Positions 11,660-23,850 of a DNA stretch of 64,000 nt are shown here, piece after piece (position 1 is the stretch's first letter; each line of letters opens with the position of its first letter). Source of the DNA: Hymenoscyphus infarciens (taxonomy: Eukaryota; Ascomycota; Leotiomycetes; Helotiales; Helotiaceae); the NCBI GenBank assembly GCA_001414345.1, contig LLCB01000211.1, positions 43,478 to 107,477 of the forward strand, given 5' to 3'. The position numbers and the translations under genes were made by a program. Below the pieces are notes generated by a model. That model was not told the DNA's origin, searched no databases, and was given only the letters and a program-made list of their open reading frames with translations.

Positions 11660-12640
11660 CTATAAATCGAACTCTTCTTCGTCCGACGCCTCTCCTGTCA
11701 TCTGCACTACCTCTCCTGCATTCTCATCGCTGGAACTTCCAGTATCATACCCGTCGGTATTTGACTGAATCCCCCGTAACGTTTTGAGCACTGAGGCTTT
11801 GAGCTCCTCGGATTTGCTGAAACTGAATTAGTTTTCAATTCAGTCGCTGGGTCGCAGACAGAGTCGTCAAGACTCGCATCACCTATACTGTCATTTTCAT
11901 CGTCTGGCAATTCGAAGCTGTCCACTAGCTTCATGCCAAATTCTGTATTCGAGTCTGGAACTCGAACAAGTCGTTTTGGGATAGGGCGGCGAAGATGTGG
12001 AGGCGGTTGAACCGCATGTGCATGTTCGAGGCTTCGCGGAATTTTGAGAATGCTTTGCCCTTGTGGTGGCTTTTCAGGCTCCGTGAAGAGTAACCTGCGC
12101 GCATTTGAGGTTCCCGATGTAAGCATAATCTTGAAAATCATGTTGCGTGGTCTGCTCACAAGCTCTGAGGGTTTCTCGAGTATGAAACGCAGTCTTGAGG
12201 ACTTTGCTTTGGCTCCCTGAAGCTCATCAATGCTATCGATCACGATACAAATAGTAGTATCTTGTGGCAAAGTATTGAGGGCTTCTCGGAAGATAGTCAA
12301 GGTTATCTTCAAGTTATCCTTTTCACTTTTTAAAACGTCAACGTTGAGGTATTCAGGGTGTTTCCCGATTATTGAAGGGTGCTGTTGAAGGATCTGAATG
12401 ATGAACGAGCAAATTGCGAAGCGACATACTCTGGGTCTGCCTCCTCGCAAGTGCTGGAGAGGTCGCAGAAGTAGAAGAGCATGGTGTAACCTTCGCTATC
12501 GCCAATATCATCTTTTTTGCTATATAGTGCTGCCATCTCATCTTCCAGCCAACTCGTATTATGGTCGCATACAAAGCTTATCGAGAAGAAGATGCTACCG
12601 AGAGAGGTCTACTGAGACCACCCCACCCACCACGTACCAT
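11660..12640 (-). pseudogene. Broken NACHT/STAND-like P-loop NTPase gene
   Basis: Minus-strand coding segments lie in different frames. The upstream part (about 12600-12460) encodes a stretch with SWLEDEMAALYSKKDD and MLFYFCDLSS, as in fungal STAND proteins after the P-loop. It shifts frame into SFIIQILQQHPSIIGKHPEY and the Walker-B-like CIVIDSIDELQG. Near 11800 another shift leads to an acidic tail ending GEASDEEEFDL with a stop at 11660-11662. No single splice solution I tried joins all parts, and the Walker A exon was not found. Family knowledge: such STAND NTPases act in fungal heterokaryon incompatibility and innate-immunity-like signalling. It may be a pseudogene or a gene with unusual introns. 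Confidence 0.55.
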
Positions 12641-12769
12641 CAAGATAGAAAGTGATGGTAAGTACGGAGACCCGGGCGAGGATGATCCACCGGAGCTGCA
12701 ACACCGGCTAATGTCTTTGACAATACCCCTAAACGGGACACTCAGATTTAATCATTGTACCAACAATAT

Positions 12770-13432
12770 GGATATATCCACGAGGACGATGACCCCGCAG
12801 ATAAACAGTTGATGTTGCGTTTCCCCACAATTCTTTGGATATTGTTTCCGGAAGACGAGCTGGGGTGAGTATCTAGGTTTTCTTGGCAAATGCATACAAC
12901 GTATCCGACCGAACAGTTGTAGCGAGATCATTACCACCTAGGCCCTGTAAATGCCCTAGAAACCCCATAAAACCCTAGCTTTTGGCTTAAATTCCTTTGT
13001 TGGTGGCTTCTAAGAACCTTGCGTATGGCTTCTAAGGCCCTTATCTGTAGGTTCAAGGACTTTTTTCGATTAGATCTTGACCCTTGTATTTAATTTCGCT
13101 ACAATTGTTCGGTCGGATACGTTGTATGGTTAATGGCATGTGTAGGTACATATCCTGTTGATAACCTCGACAATGTAGAGTTCAAAAAGAATTGAAAAGC
13201 TTGTCATGAATTCTGATCATAAAGATATTGTGAAGGCTATGGTTGCTAGTCATGTAGACGAGGATGCAAACCAGTTCGGCGACCTGATTGATGGAAAGGG
13301 GCAAGGAGTAGTGGTTCTCCTACATGGTATGTTGTACCATAAGAGTCTTTTGAAATGCTGACGCGCAAGTGAAGGACCGCCAGGAGTAGCAAAAACCTTT
13401 AACTCTAAGTATTTCGAAGTCAGTCACAGTGA
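12770..13432 (+). pseudogene. Truncated AAA-type ATPase gene (fungal DUF7025/AAA family)
   Basis: A plus-strand relic. The first segment reads HEDDDPADKQLMLRFPTILW, resembling the region before the AAA core. It ends at a GTGAGT donor (12865), and the following intron would contain the 228-bp MITE. The next segment holds VDNLDNVEFKK, then a one-base frame change, then KLVMNSDHKDIVKAMVASHV and GKGQGVVVLLHG. A second intron starts GTATGT at about 13326 and rejoins to GPPGVAKT, completing a Walker A loop. Homology stops a few residues later, just before a transposon fragment at 13437. The ATPase core is missing, so this cannot be functional. It overlaps the region where the antisense NACHT-like relic begins. 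Confidence 0.6.
12897..13124. mobile_element. 228-bp MITE with TA target duplication
   Basis: The two ends are long inverted repeats, about 30 bp and nearly perfect, beginning CAACGTATCCGACCGAACA and continuing to TTGTAGCGA. The element is flanked by TA on each side (12895-12896 and 13125-13126), as expected for Tc1/mariner-type transposition. No coding capacity. It seems to sit inside an intron of the AAA ATPase relic and is not strongly AT-biased, so it probably escaped heavy RIP. Confidence 0.85.
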
Positions 13433-13436
13433 GTTA

Positions 13437-13890
13437 CAAGTTAAGCTTTCATTTGCCTACTTTTTTTGTAATCCGAGCCTTTTTATTAAGGCTTTCTCTC
13501 TCTTTTCTTTAGAAGATAGAAAATAAAAATACTCTAAAAGAGACGAGGCCTAGCTAGAAAGAAGCGCTCTATCCAATTATCTCTCTTCTGTATATATTAC
13601 TTATTAATCTAAAGTAAATATAATATAAGACGATTATAATTACTTATATTAATTACTACTTAAATAATTACTAGACAAAGATTATTAAATACTTTCTAAA
13701 AACTAAATAACTACTTATATATTATACTTTAATTGCTATTACTTCTAAAACAAAGTTTAAGTAGTTTTAGTATAAGTAGAGAGATATATTATAATAAATA
13801 AATACTAATTACTCTGATTTATAAGTATTATAAACTAAGGAGTATATATTAATAAGTTAGATAAAATATAAAGATTTACTACCGGTCTTA
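13437..13890 (+). mobile_element. 5' fragment of a Tc1/mariner-like MITE plus AT-rich relic
   Basis: From 13437 about 190-200 bp match the left part of the MITE at 25140, including the terminal CAGTGAGTT and internal TTCTTTAGAAGATAGAAAAT. After about 13640 the two diverge, and the remaining DNA to about 13890 is RIP-like. No matching right terminal repeat was found, so this copy is truncated or has another element inserted. Confidence 0.65.
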
Positions 13891-14387
13891 ATATCTCTTC
13901 GCAAACCCCTGTTATATATCATCGAACTTTCTCGCCAAGTACAAACTTTCAGTAGGACACATACTGTCACCTAACACTTTTTGTCTCGCTCACATCAAGT
14001 GCCACTCAATGGCACCCACCGTCGTAGGACCCAAAAAAGAAATGCAAAGTCCAAAGTAACTTATGTTAAAAAAAGAATTAAAAACTCGAGAGCACACTAT
14101 AGCGTATTAATCAGTGCAATTTTTGAAATCCCAGGCTACAACTATTCACCAGGAATCCTAACTGGACCAGTGTTTCCCCATTTTCACTTCCTTTCCCAAA
14201 AATAACTACAAGAAATCCAAATCGAGTTTCTCCCTAACAACCCCTCCCCCAAGAAACACTTCTAAGAACCGCCATGAAATCTCATTTAGCATAACAGCCA
14301 CCCATCGTGAGTCTGCTTAACAATAACATTATATCCATCCGTGTCAAACTTTTGTCCGCACATCAACCAGTTCAAAGCCGGCAAATA

Positions 14388-14817
14388 CTAAAAAGTGCAT
14401 TCATCAATGATATCAGTCACATAACTCGAGAGATAATTGGCACTTGGTTGGATGGGATACGGGCTGTCGTTGCAAAGAACAACTTCATCAGGTAAATTGT
14501 CGCTGATACATTCAATTTGGATGCACTCTTTAGCACCGACGGAGATTCTGTCTGTGGAGAATTTCTCTCAGAGGTTGTTTCAGAGTTTAATTGCACTCTC
14601 GCAGTTGGCGTAGTTCCAAACCCGGCCGGTCTCCCAGCAGCAAAAGTGCTTGTCTTTATGGGCTTCTGCTGTGGTTTTTAAATTGTGACGTGGTGATGGC
14701 TGCTCTAGAGCCGGGCTTAAGGAGACTTTTTATTTTTATTTCCGTAAATTATTATGCTTCGAAGCATACTGTGATAAAAAGGCCAAAGAGGCCTACGAGA
14801 AGAGTAATGACTAGCAT
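14388..14817 (-). pseudogene. Possible broken gene for a small cysteine-rich secreted protein
   Basis: On the minus strand an ATG at 14817 opens a hydrophobic signal-peptide-like stretch (MLVITLLVGLFGLFITVCFEA starts it). Further down, one frame carries HFCCWETGRVWNYANCES, then two TGA codons, then VGAKECIQIECISDNLPDE, an SPYPIQPSANYLSS segment, and an end at DECTF with stop 14388-14390. About seven cysteines fall in about 90 codons. I could not find a clean splice linking the signal peptide to the Cys-rich part. It may be a degraded effector-like gene or chance; function unknown. Confidence 0.3.
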
Positions 14818-16894
14818 TGTTACTATACCAGGAGAGTCATTTAAGCTAGTTCAGTGAGTTGAAGTTACAAGGTTGAATTCTGGACAGAAGCTTGCAAGCG
14901 ATAGAAATAGTTACTAATTTGCCACCTGGCAATGATCTATTGTGGCCATCTTTAAGAGAAAGCGATTAGTATAAGATCGTCTCATAAACAGCAACCTAGT
15001 TTTAACTAATCCACTTATTTCATGTAATGATAAAAAAGCAGCAAAGCAGTAAGCAGTACTGGCTTCACTACTTTGAAATAATGATCCCATAGCCAAGCGT
15101 TGGAGATTACATGAAGCCAACTTGTGGCACGAAATTTCAGATTGCGCTATTTTACCTCAAAAGTTAATACGTTCTAATAAATATATGCTATAGTTCCGTT
15201 ACAAGTTTCCCTCCCTAGTTGTTGAAGTTAATGTAACAGTTACAAGTGTGGGGAAGCTAGCAAGAGGAGCCCTGTCACAAAATAGCATTTCCCAAATATT
15301 CAACTACCGTCTTCTCGATAGTGGTAAAGAATCTTTTTTCACAACTTCGAAAACCTAACTCTTGAAACTCACAGTATCCCAGCGCACAATATACTAAGCT
15401 AGCAGCCAAAGTTTTCGCTAGAAGTCAGAGGAGACAAGTCACATGACTCATACCAACTCCCCTTGCTTCCCTTTACCGTTTTTTTAAAAACAGATTGATC
15501 AAGCTAATAAATAAAATATGCTCAAAAGCCCCACTTGCATTTAGTCTATCAGGTACATTCATCTTTTGTGAGAAGGGTTCTACTCTAAACGTAGTAGCAT
15601 GTTTCATGAAACGGATGTCATAACTATATACACACACACCACATAAGGCCATGACGCCTTTGCGAAGTGCAACAGAAAACCTGAACCCAGCCACCCACTC
15701 AGCCGCTGGAGGAAACCCGTGATGGGGTATCACCTGACTTCTTTCCCTTTCTGCCTTATGTACGAGAAACTATTACTAGCAAGGTGCAGTGGTTGACTAA
15801 TTAATAATCTTTTACTCCAGCAAAATCCAGTAAGAATCTGAACAGTGGATTTCTCAAAAATCAAGATAAAATTAAGCGAGCCTACTAAAAAAAGGGATGT
15901 CGTGTACAGAGCGCGGGTGTGGGGTAGATCGGGGAAAATATTTAAGTATACCAAACTACGTACTGCACGGAAATTGGAGACGAGAGTACTCCATCTACCA
16001 ACCGAGCCGCATATATCAAGCATTCATTATCTAAGCGCACTACCATGCAACAACATGTAAGCTATCTAGATGAAGGTATTTGGTAGAGTGTGGGTAGGTA
16101 CGGAAATTGGAAACGAGTGTAAATGAATTACCAACCAACTCAAACAAGCATAAGCCTCGCACGGAAAGACCTAGAGCACGAGCAGAGATGGAATACTTCT
16201 ACAAAGTGCAGCCACTCATTTGACATGGATTACGAGCACTCACTCCGGAAAAACGACATTCTAACAATCAGTCCTCGAGTGGCGCAAGTAGCGTACGGAA
16301 AACATGTCTATAAGTGGCACTGTTACGAGCTCGGATGGGGAAGGTGGGTACTTCCTCTTCGGTCCGCGGGGGCCTAAAACAGAAAAATGAAAAGGGTGAC
16401 TCAACCCAGACTTTCCGAATATCTACTTAGTAGAAGTTTATCCAACCGCTCGCTCCCTCCATCCTTCTCATCACAGCCAAAATAAATATCCCCAATATCC
16501 CCATATACTCAAAGTAACAGTTACATGAGGCTGAATATCACCACCCCAGTCTATACTTTAGCCGCCTTGCCTCGCCAGTATATATATATGCATGGACACC
16601 TTCGGTATTAGATCCGGGCCTTCGGGTGCCGGGTGGTCCCGAAGACAGAATTGTGTGCGGACATGTGATGTATTAAGCGAGGGGTGAGGAAGGAACTTGG
16701 GAAACACACAAAGATGAGCAAGAGAAGGTATGGTGTATGTTTTATATTGTAATGCGGTGCTAGAAATATATACAGTGCTAGCAGTGTTTGTGTTGTAGTA
16801 GTGGAAAGAAGCGAAATGTATATACAAAAATGTGCCTTTCCAAGCGAATGTAAAAGACTTGGTCTTGCTATCGTTAGTCTAGTTTTCAGAATTC
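14818..16894. other. Non-coding stretch downstream of cellobiose dehydrogenase
   Basis: Mixed-composition DNA with only short, unrelated open frames. A short direct repeat, CGGAAATTGGARACGAG, occurs near 15968 and 16099. Part next to 16894 must be the 3' untranslated region of the dehydrogenase. Nothing else was recognised. Confidence 0.5.
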
Positions 16895-19867
16895 TTATGC
16901 GCACTATTTGTCATAAAATTAGCAACGCTCAATTCAAACTAGGGGAAGAGGAGACTTACAGTCGACAGAGCAGCCGAGACAACCTTGCAAACATATGGGT
17001 CTCTGCAAACCTGGCTTCCAGTATAATCAGTACCACCACACTTCGATCCCTAGAGCCAGTGTTAGAATTTAGTTACAAACTCGAAGAGATGAGTTTGAAC
17101 TTACCTTTGGGAGGGCAACATTGACGGGAAGTTTCTGGATCAATTCCGCAGCCCGTTCAGCAGCGACGACGATCAAACCACTTGGGTTGGTAGAGGGCAT
17201 TCCCGGCCAGATACTAGCATCGACAACGAAAATATTATCGGTCCCGTAGACCTTGGTGTTAGTGTCAACGACGGAGGTTCCTCCCTTGAGACCACTATCT
17301 GTACCGAGTTTGGCGGTACCCATCCAATGATTTGAACGACGAGAACCGACGTTGGCATAATCTAATGGGAGCTGTGAGATGTTAGTATTGGAACAACAAA
17401 AATGAAGGGGATTGCCCTTACAGTCTTGAGATATTCAGCCCCTGTGAGATTGGCAGTGGGATGAACCCAAGTGAGTTTTGGAATCGTCTTCAAGGTTGCT
17501 ACCATACTATCAATGGCGGTAGCGACGGCTGCCAGATCGTTTGGATCACCATACGGAATGGTAGAAACGACCATATTTAACCCCTTGTTAATCGAAGTCC
17601 GGCCACGAGAGACAGAGCCACGACCGAGATAAAGACTGAGAGTCATGGTGTTTCCATTAGGCTCATTCATAGATCCTTCAACTCTAGAAGTCCACTGGAA
17701 TTGTCTGACAATGCCATCAGGACCTTTGACCTCCTCCCACATCATTGGACCAATGTTAGGCGCGGCCTGAGTGAGAGGGCCAATTCGCTTGGTGAGGTAG
17801 TTAACCTTATCTTCTTCAATCGGCGTGTTCCATGCTGCAGGCCAGTCGTAGTAAGAAACGTTCGGATGCGAGATGACAGTATCGGTATTAAGATGATCGT
17901 TGAGCCCTTGTCCAACCGGAAGGTTGATCCAACTTGTCGAGTTGACCATGACCTTTGCGTCCGAGCTGCTAGCAACAACATCAAGCATGTCCTTGGGACC
18001 AATTCCACTCCGGAATAGAATCTTTGGCGTTCCAAAAGCTCCGGCTGCGAGAATTACACGGCCAGTGACTGGTGTTAATTTGACTGAACCTATGCGACCT
18101 CCATTGTTCGTAGGTGACACGTCAAGATTGACGGCATGTCCACCAATGCGATTGATTCGCTCAACACTCGTATTGAGCCACATCTGGAAGTTCTTTCTGT
18201 TGGAAGCAGTGACTAGGTAGGTTGCCATTGGCCCTCCTCTTTCTCCATGAGAAGACATGTATGGGGTATGAGCATAGGTTCTGTTCTTCTCGCTTGGCAC
18301 ATTGTTTGCGGTAACACTCTTCCACTTTGCATTGTCGAGACCGCTTCTGAGAGTATCGAATCCCGTTTGAACATAGAGCTTGCCATCAAGTGAAGGATGA
18401 TCTGTGCCAGGGATTCTAGAGAACACCCGATCTGTGGCACCTTGCATATCTTTCGCTTTCCATCCGGCGGGAAAGTTGTAATCCCAATCAGTTGGGTTTG
18501 CCTGTATGTGTTAGAGAATGAAGCCCATGAGATTTCAAAATGTAGAACCATACCTTCCACCATAGCCCAGCATTGATTGCAGCTCCACCACCAAGAATAC
18601 ATCCTGCCATCTGATCTGTATCTGTGCAAGCAACGCCAGCTGATCCACCATTCCAGATTCTGTTACATTCTCCAGGAATATCAAACCAGGTCAAGTTTGT
18701 ACCATCCAACCAACCACTTTCAGGGCGGTAGGCTATGATCATGTTAGCGTGACTAGGAATTTTGTGGCTTGTTTACTTACTTCCACCCCATCTAGCAGAA
18801 GATGCAACTCCCTTCTCAATCAGCAACACTGACTTTCCAGATTCTGAAAGCTTGTCGGCAATTGGGATACCCGCAGCTCCACCACCAATCACAACGTAAT
18901 CATATGTAGTTGATGTAGGGACTGGGACACCTGAGACTGGGGCAGTGGTCGAAGTTGGTGGAGTGGTGGTAGAAGACGGAGGTGCTGCAGTTGCAGTCAT
19001 ACTCTCCCATTTGCTATAAGAGGCTTGGGTGGCAGACTTGACAATCACTTGGAATGATCCTTGTCCGTTGTCGTGCTGGGAAAAATCGGAATGTGGATCT
19101 GGGGGGTCGACGGGGGCAGTGACTGCTTGGGCCCAGCCGGCACCGAATTGGCCCGCAGAAGTCGAGGTATTGAACTCAGTTTGAGAAGGATCATCAAAGA
19201 TCAAGCACCTCGAACACTTGTATACCATCGTCCAGTGTGTGTCATTGACATTCGTGTATAATTGGGTCAATTTGGCAGTTCCTTTGTAAATGACTGGTAA
19301 TTGGTACGAGCTATGGGTGCAATTAGTTTATATATCGGCCAATGAGAAAAACGTCACTTACGGCGAGTAACGGAAGGATGTTGCAATTTCATTCCCATTG
19401 CCTGTGGGCCAAGCCAAAATCATGAGATGGTTAGGCATTCCTGCACCTTGATCTCCTTGGAGTACACCAGTCCATCCTTTTTTGTTGGGGGTAGACCCGA
19501 TCTAGAAATGTGAGTGAACAGCTCCTAAATGATCTGAACCAGCCTTAACTTACAACTAGTCCAATATAATCATGAAAGTCTGTGGTTGCCGCACTTTCCG
19601 GTAAAGCTATGCCAAATGTAAATCCTCCAAGGGATGTCATGGAAAACTCCCCGCCTCCAGTGATCGGGCCATCGAGCTCGTAGCTGGTATAGAAGGTAAT
19701 GCCAGTGTTTGGTTCAGTGTACATGCCATGTGCGGCAAAGTCCTGTGCGAAAACAGCAGATGCCACTACATAAAACTCAGTACTTGTAAGATTGAGAACT
19801 CGGAAACTTTAAGCTTACAATATAGAACCGAGCCAAGAGCTCTGCCAGAAAAGCTTGAAAACTTCAT
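16895..19867 (-). CDS. Cellobiose dehydrogenase (AA8 cytochrome + AA3_1 flavodehydrogenase + CBM1)
   Basis: Nine minus-strand exons: 19867-19819, 19765-19554, 19501-19362, 19310-18781, 18732-18554, 18501-17422, 17371-17105, 17049-16960 and 16903-16895, giving 851 residues. Order: signal peptide (1 to about 23), cytochrome b domain with probable heme ligands M109 and H213 (the FSQH motif), Ser/Thr/Pro linker about 239-269, and a GMC oxidoreductase with FAD motif GGGAAG at 276-281. The GMC signature AAGAFGTPKILFRSGIG and catalytic H745 and N792 follow, then a C-terminal CBM1 with four Cys. The last cysteine is encoded by a 9-nt terminal exon. The enzyme oxidises cellobiose and passes electrons to lytic polysaccharide monooxygenases, outside the cell. 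Very well supported. Confidence 0.95.
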
Positions 19868-21159
19868 GATTGCAATGAAAGGAACGACGCAATTGAGATA
19901 GAACTGCACTGAGGATCTCGGGGAACCTGGATGATATATAAGCGAAGGGCTTCTTAACATTTTCCAAAGCTAGGCTGAACCCAAGGCCTTGCCACCAACA
20001 CCCTCATGTTTATTGGATGGAGTAAATGATGAAAATTCCATGGAGGGGGAAATGTGATTCATGCGGGGCGCCTTGTCCTTGCTGCATAGCTCCGTCGCTT
20101 GTGAGAACCTGGGGTTGAATAAGAACCATAGCCTTTGAAGGATGGAAATTATCCGTTTGGAGTATATGGAGCTCGAAAAGGCGTTTACGGGTGAGCAGCC
20201 GGGAGAACGTGATCTGCGAGAAGTCGAGTAGCCAATAATTAATCTATCTGGAATTCAGGCTCATCGGCGGTAGTCCTCCGAATTCGCGAAATCGTTCACC
20301 CGGCCGTTGATCCCGGGTATCTTGGCGCGGTTGACTGCACCGCATCTGGTTTCCCGAGGACAAGAAACCAAGGGAAAGGGAGGGAGGTAAACAAACGAGA
20401 GAAGTTGACATCTGTACGGAGGAAGATGAGCGAGCATAGCAGGGTGACATTTCTGGGGAAGACTGTCTGGCTTTGACCAAAAGAAGAGCAATCTCCTTGA
20501 CGGTATCTCAGGGGATTGGGTAGATGCAGCAGAGGGAAGGTCTATACCTCGCCATGTGCTTCGCCGTGGACTTTACGTGCAATTGCAGTAAAGACGTCTG
20601 GGCAGACTGAGTAAGTGCACCATCCATCTTCCTCTCCGCCTTCAGCCTTCAGGTACGAGTGAACGCAGATAAGATTGGAAATATTGAAATACAACAGGGA
20701 AACAGGCAACTGGCCAGGAAGGTAACATGGAACTATCCAGAAGTTGTGCGTTTGCGGCGTGTTCATCTATGATAGATGTGATTGAAACAATATATATCGC
20801 TGGAGTAAAGGTTCCTCTGAAGTTATTCCAGTCAGAGAGACACGTGATATAAGCACCAGCCACAGCTCTTCAAATTCTCTAGCCACATTTCGAAAATTCA
20901 GGCTTCGGCGAGAAACGGATCGGAAACCACTCGGAAACAGATCGGCGGCGGCATCACTCGGCTTCTTCCCAAGCTCGTCACGTTTCGACTTGTCAGCGGA
21001 TTTGAATGGGATTCAAATGATTGGTTGATCGCTAGTGCATTTCAAGAACCTCGGGAACATCTTCAAGTCGCCTCAATTCACTCCCAACAATTGGAATAAA
21101 GTCTTCTCTTCCTCTCTTCGCCCCTCTCGTCCTCTCCTCTCTAGTCTGCATCTGCTAAT
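19868..21159. promoter_or_regulatory. Divergent intergenic region CDH/SDH1
   Basis: About 1.3 kb between two divergent starts. It should hold the regulated promoter of the dehydrogenase and the constitutive promoter of SDH1. Minus-strand open frames here are short, overlap one another in different frames and resemble no family. No binding sites are claimed. Confidence 0.5.
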
Positions 21160-23365
21160 ATGTCTTCAATCGCCATGCGGAGGTTCGCGGCTGGTCCTTC
21201 GGTACGTCCTCTTTCCCTCGGGGGTGCAAATTCACATGGCGATAGCTAACATGCCATGTCCAGTTTTCGAAGGCATTGAAGAACCAATCGAGATGTTTTT
21301 CTGCTACACGACCTGCTGGTATATAATATGAGAGATGGATCTGGGAAATTAGAGGACTGACACCTTCACAGCACGCATAATCACACACGCGCCTCTGCGG
21401 GCAAAGGAAGCATCTCCCTTCTTAAGTAGCAAGTATCCTGTCATTGTAAGCAACGATCAATTCCAACCGCTTGATAGCAATTCCAACCAGTATCTAGGAA
21501 CACGAATACGATGCGATTGTTGTTGGTGCCGGAGGAGCAGGTCTGCGAGCAGCTTTCGGTCTTGCCGAAGCTGGATTCAACACGGCGTGTATATCAAAAC
21601 TTTTCCCCACACGAAGTCATACTGTAGCGGCACAAGGTGGAATCAATGCAGCTTTGGGGAACATGCACGAGGATGACTGGAGATGGCATATGTACGACAC
21701 GGTAAAAGGTTCGGATTGGCTCGGAGATCAAGATGCTATTCATTACATGACCAGAGAGGCGCCACAGTCTGTGATCGAATTAGAGAACTACGGATGCCCA
21801 TTCTCAAGAACGGACGATGGCAAGATGTAGGTCTCTATCATCTATTACATGGGGAGTTACTAACTGGTCAAGCTATCAACGTGCTTTTGGAGGTCAATCG
21901 CAAAACTTCGGAAAGGGCGGACAGGCATACAGATGTTGCGCGGCAGCAGACAGAACCGGACACGCTCTTCTCCACACCCTTTACGGACAATCCCTTCGAC
22001 ACAACACCAACTACTTTATCGAATACTTTGCCCTTGATTTGATCATGGAAGATGGAGAGTGCAAGGGTGTTCTCGCCTATAACCAAGAAGATGGTACTCT
22101 TCATCGATTCCGAGCACACAACACTGTTTTGGCAACCGGTGGTTACGGACGAGCATACTTCAGTTGTACATCAGCCCATACATGTACTGGTGATGGAATG
22201 GCCATGGTTGCACGTGCTGGTCTTCCTAACCAGGATCTCGAGTTCGTTCAATTCCACCCAACTGGTATCTATGGAGCTGGATGCTTGATTACAGAGGGAG
22301 CCCGTGGAGAAGGTGGATATCTCCTAAATTCCGAGGGTGAGAGATTTATGGAACGTTACGCCCCAACTGCCAAGGACTTGGCCAGTCGTGACGTCGTTTC
22401 TCGATCCATGACTATGGAGATCCGTGAAGGTCGTGGTGTTGGTCCTGACAAGGATCATCTATACCTTCAACTCAGTCATCTACCACCAGATGTTCTCCAC
22501 GAGCGCCTTCCTGGCATTTCCGAGACCGCGTCTATTTTCTCTGGTGTCGACGTTCGAAAGCAACCAATTCCAGTTCTCCCAACTGTCCATTATAATATGG
22601 GTGGTATTCCTACCAAGTACACTGGAGAAGTCCTCACAGTTGATAGCCAAGGCCAAGACCAAGTTGTACCAGGTCTTTTCGCATGTGGCGAGGCTGCTTG
22701 CGTCTCAGTGCACGGTGCCAACCGTCTTGGCGCTAATTCTCTCCTCGATTTGATCGTGTTCGGTCGTGCCGTTTCTCACACTGTTCGCGATAAGTTCGAG
22801 CCAGGTATGCCACACAAGGAGATTAGCGCCGATGCCGGTGCTGAATCTATCCAAGTCCTGGACCAAATCCGAACAGCCGATGGACCAAAGAGCACACACG
22901 AAATCCGTCTTGCTATGCAAAAGACCATGCAGACAGATGTCAGTGTGTTCCGTACCCAGGAGAGCTTGGATGAGGGTGTCCAAAGAATCAATGCTGTTGA
23001 CCAGACCTTCAAGGATGTTGGAACCAAGGACCGAAGCATGATTTGGAACTCTGACTTGGTCGAGACTTTGGAGTTGAGAAATTTGTTGACCTGCGCGTAA
23101 GATACCCCCCCGTCTTTTTAATCATTCTAAACTGACTCGACTTAGTGTCCAAACCGCCGAATCAGCTGCCGCAAGAAAAGAATCCCGTGGTGCACATGCT
23201 CGTGAAGATTACCCAGACAGAGATGATAAGGAGTGGATGAAGCACACTCTATCATATCAAAAGACACCTCATGGCAAGACGGAACTGTCATACAGGGCTG
23301 TTGTTGCCAACACGCTGGATGAGAACGAGTGCAAGGCCGTCCCACCTTTCAAGCGTGTGTATTAG
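21160..23365 (+). CDS. SDH1: Succinate dehydrogenase flavoprotein subunit (complex II)
   Basis: Exons 21160-21201, 21264-21318, 21372-21445, 21498-21826, 21873-23096 and 23146-23365 encode 647 residues (yeast Sdh1 640, human SDHA 664). The N terminus is a basic, Ser/Arg-rich mitochondrial presequence. The FAD motif GAGGAG is at 67-72 and the covalent flavin histidine is H98 within [10 protein letters not shown]. Substrate-site blocks [10 protein letters not shown] and [19 protein letters not shown] follow, and the conserved end is AVPPFKRVY. It oxidises succinate to fumarate in the TCA cycle and feeds electrons to the iron-sulfur subunit at the inner mitochondrial membrane. Four introns fall in the first quarter of the gene, a common fungal pattern. 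Confidence 0.97.
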
Positions 23366-23850
23366 AAAGACGTACCATTAAATCGAAGTGAGCATTACTT
23401 TTGAAGCAGGTTGCTTTGAGATTCTGGAAGGGTAGTGGTAGCGTGCACTACAATTTATGGAACCCTGGCTTATTTTATTTGAAACAAGCTGGGAAGGGGG
23501 AAACGCATTATGGTGTTCTTTGCTTTTTTTCTATTTTACTGTTTTCTGTATCGTATAGGTGGTTGGTTGTAAGTATGAATGCAAGAAAGTTTGTAAACGC
23601 ATTGAAGTCGTGGATGAAAATCATCTTCATCGAACTGACCAGAGCTAGTTCAGGCGCATATACAAGCTACTTCAAAACAACCTTCTTTTTTTCAATTCCC
23701 TTAGCATTGGTCCTGAGCTACTTTAGAGTTGTTGTACATCAGTTTTCCACCAAGTACTTATAAGATGCGGTTATCATTATCTGCTCATTTATTTATAGAG
23801 GATGATAAATTTGAAGTGACATACTGTTCTAGTTCTTGTTAACTCGGTTT
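23366..23850. other. Convergent 3' region between SDH1 and the acidic ORF
   Basis: Presumed 3' untranslated sequence of SDH1 with T-rich stretches. A plus-strand open frame at 23401-23763 is hydrophobic by composition but has no recognisable family and lies where the SDH1 3' UTR is expected, so it is not annotated as a gene. Confidence 0.5.

Noticed and set aside
12561..12812. Plus-strand ORF of 83 residues beginning MVAYKAYREEDAT
   Set aside because: Antisense to the NACHT-like coding segment and without clear similarity; only the later part near 12770 fits the AAA relic.
20244..20863. Minus-strand ORFs between CDH and SDH1
   Set aside because: Short, mutually overlapping in different frames, no domain or splice support.
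23401..23763. Plus-strand hydrophobic ORF after SDH1
   Set aside because: Lies in the expected SDH1 3' untranslated region and has no recognisable family.
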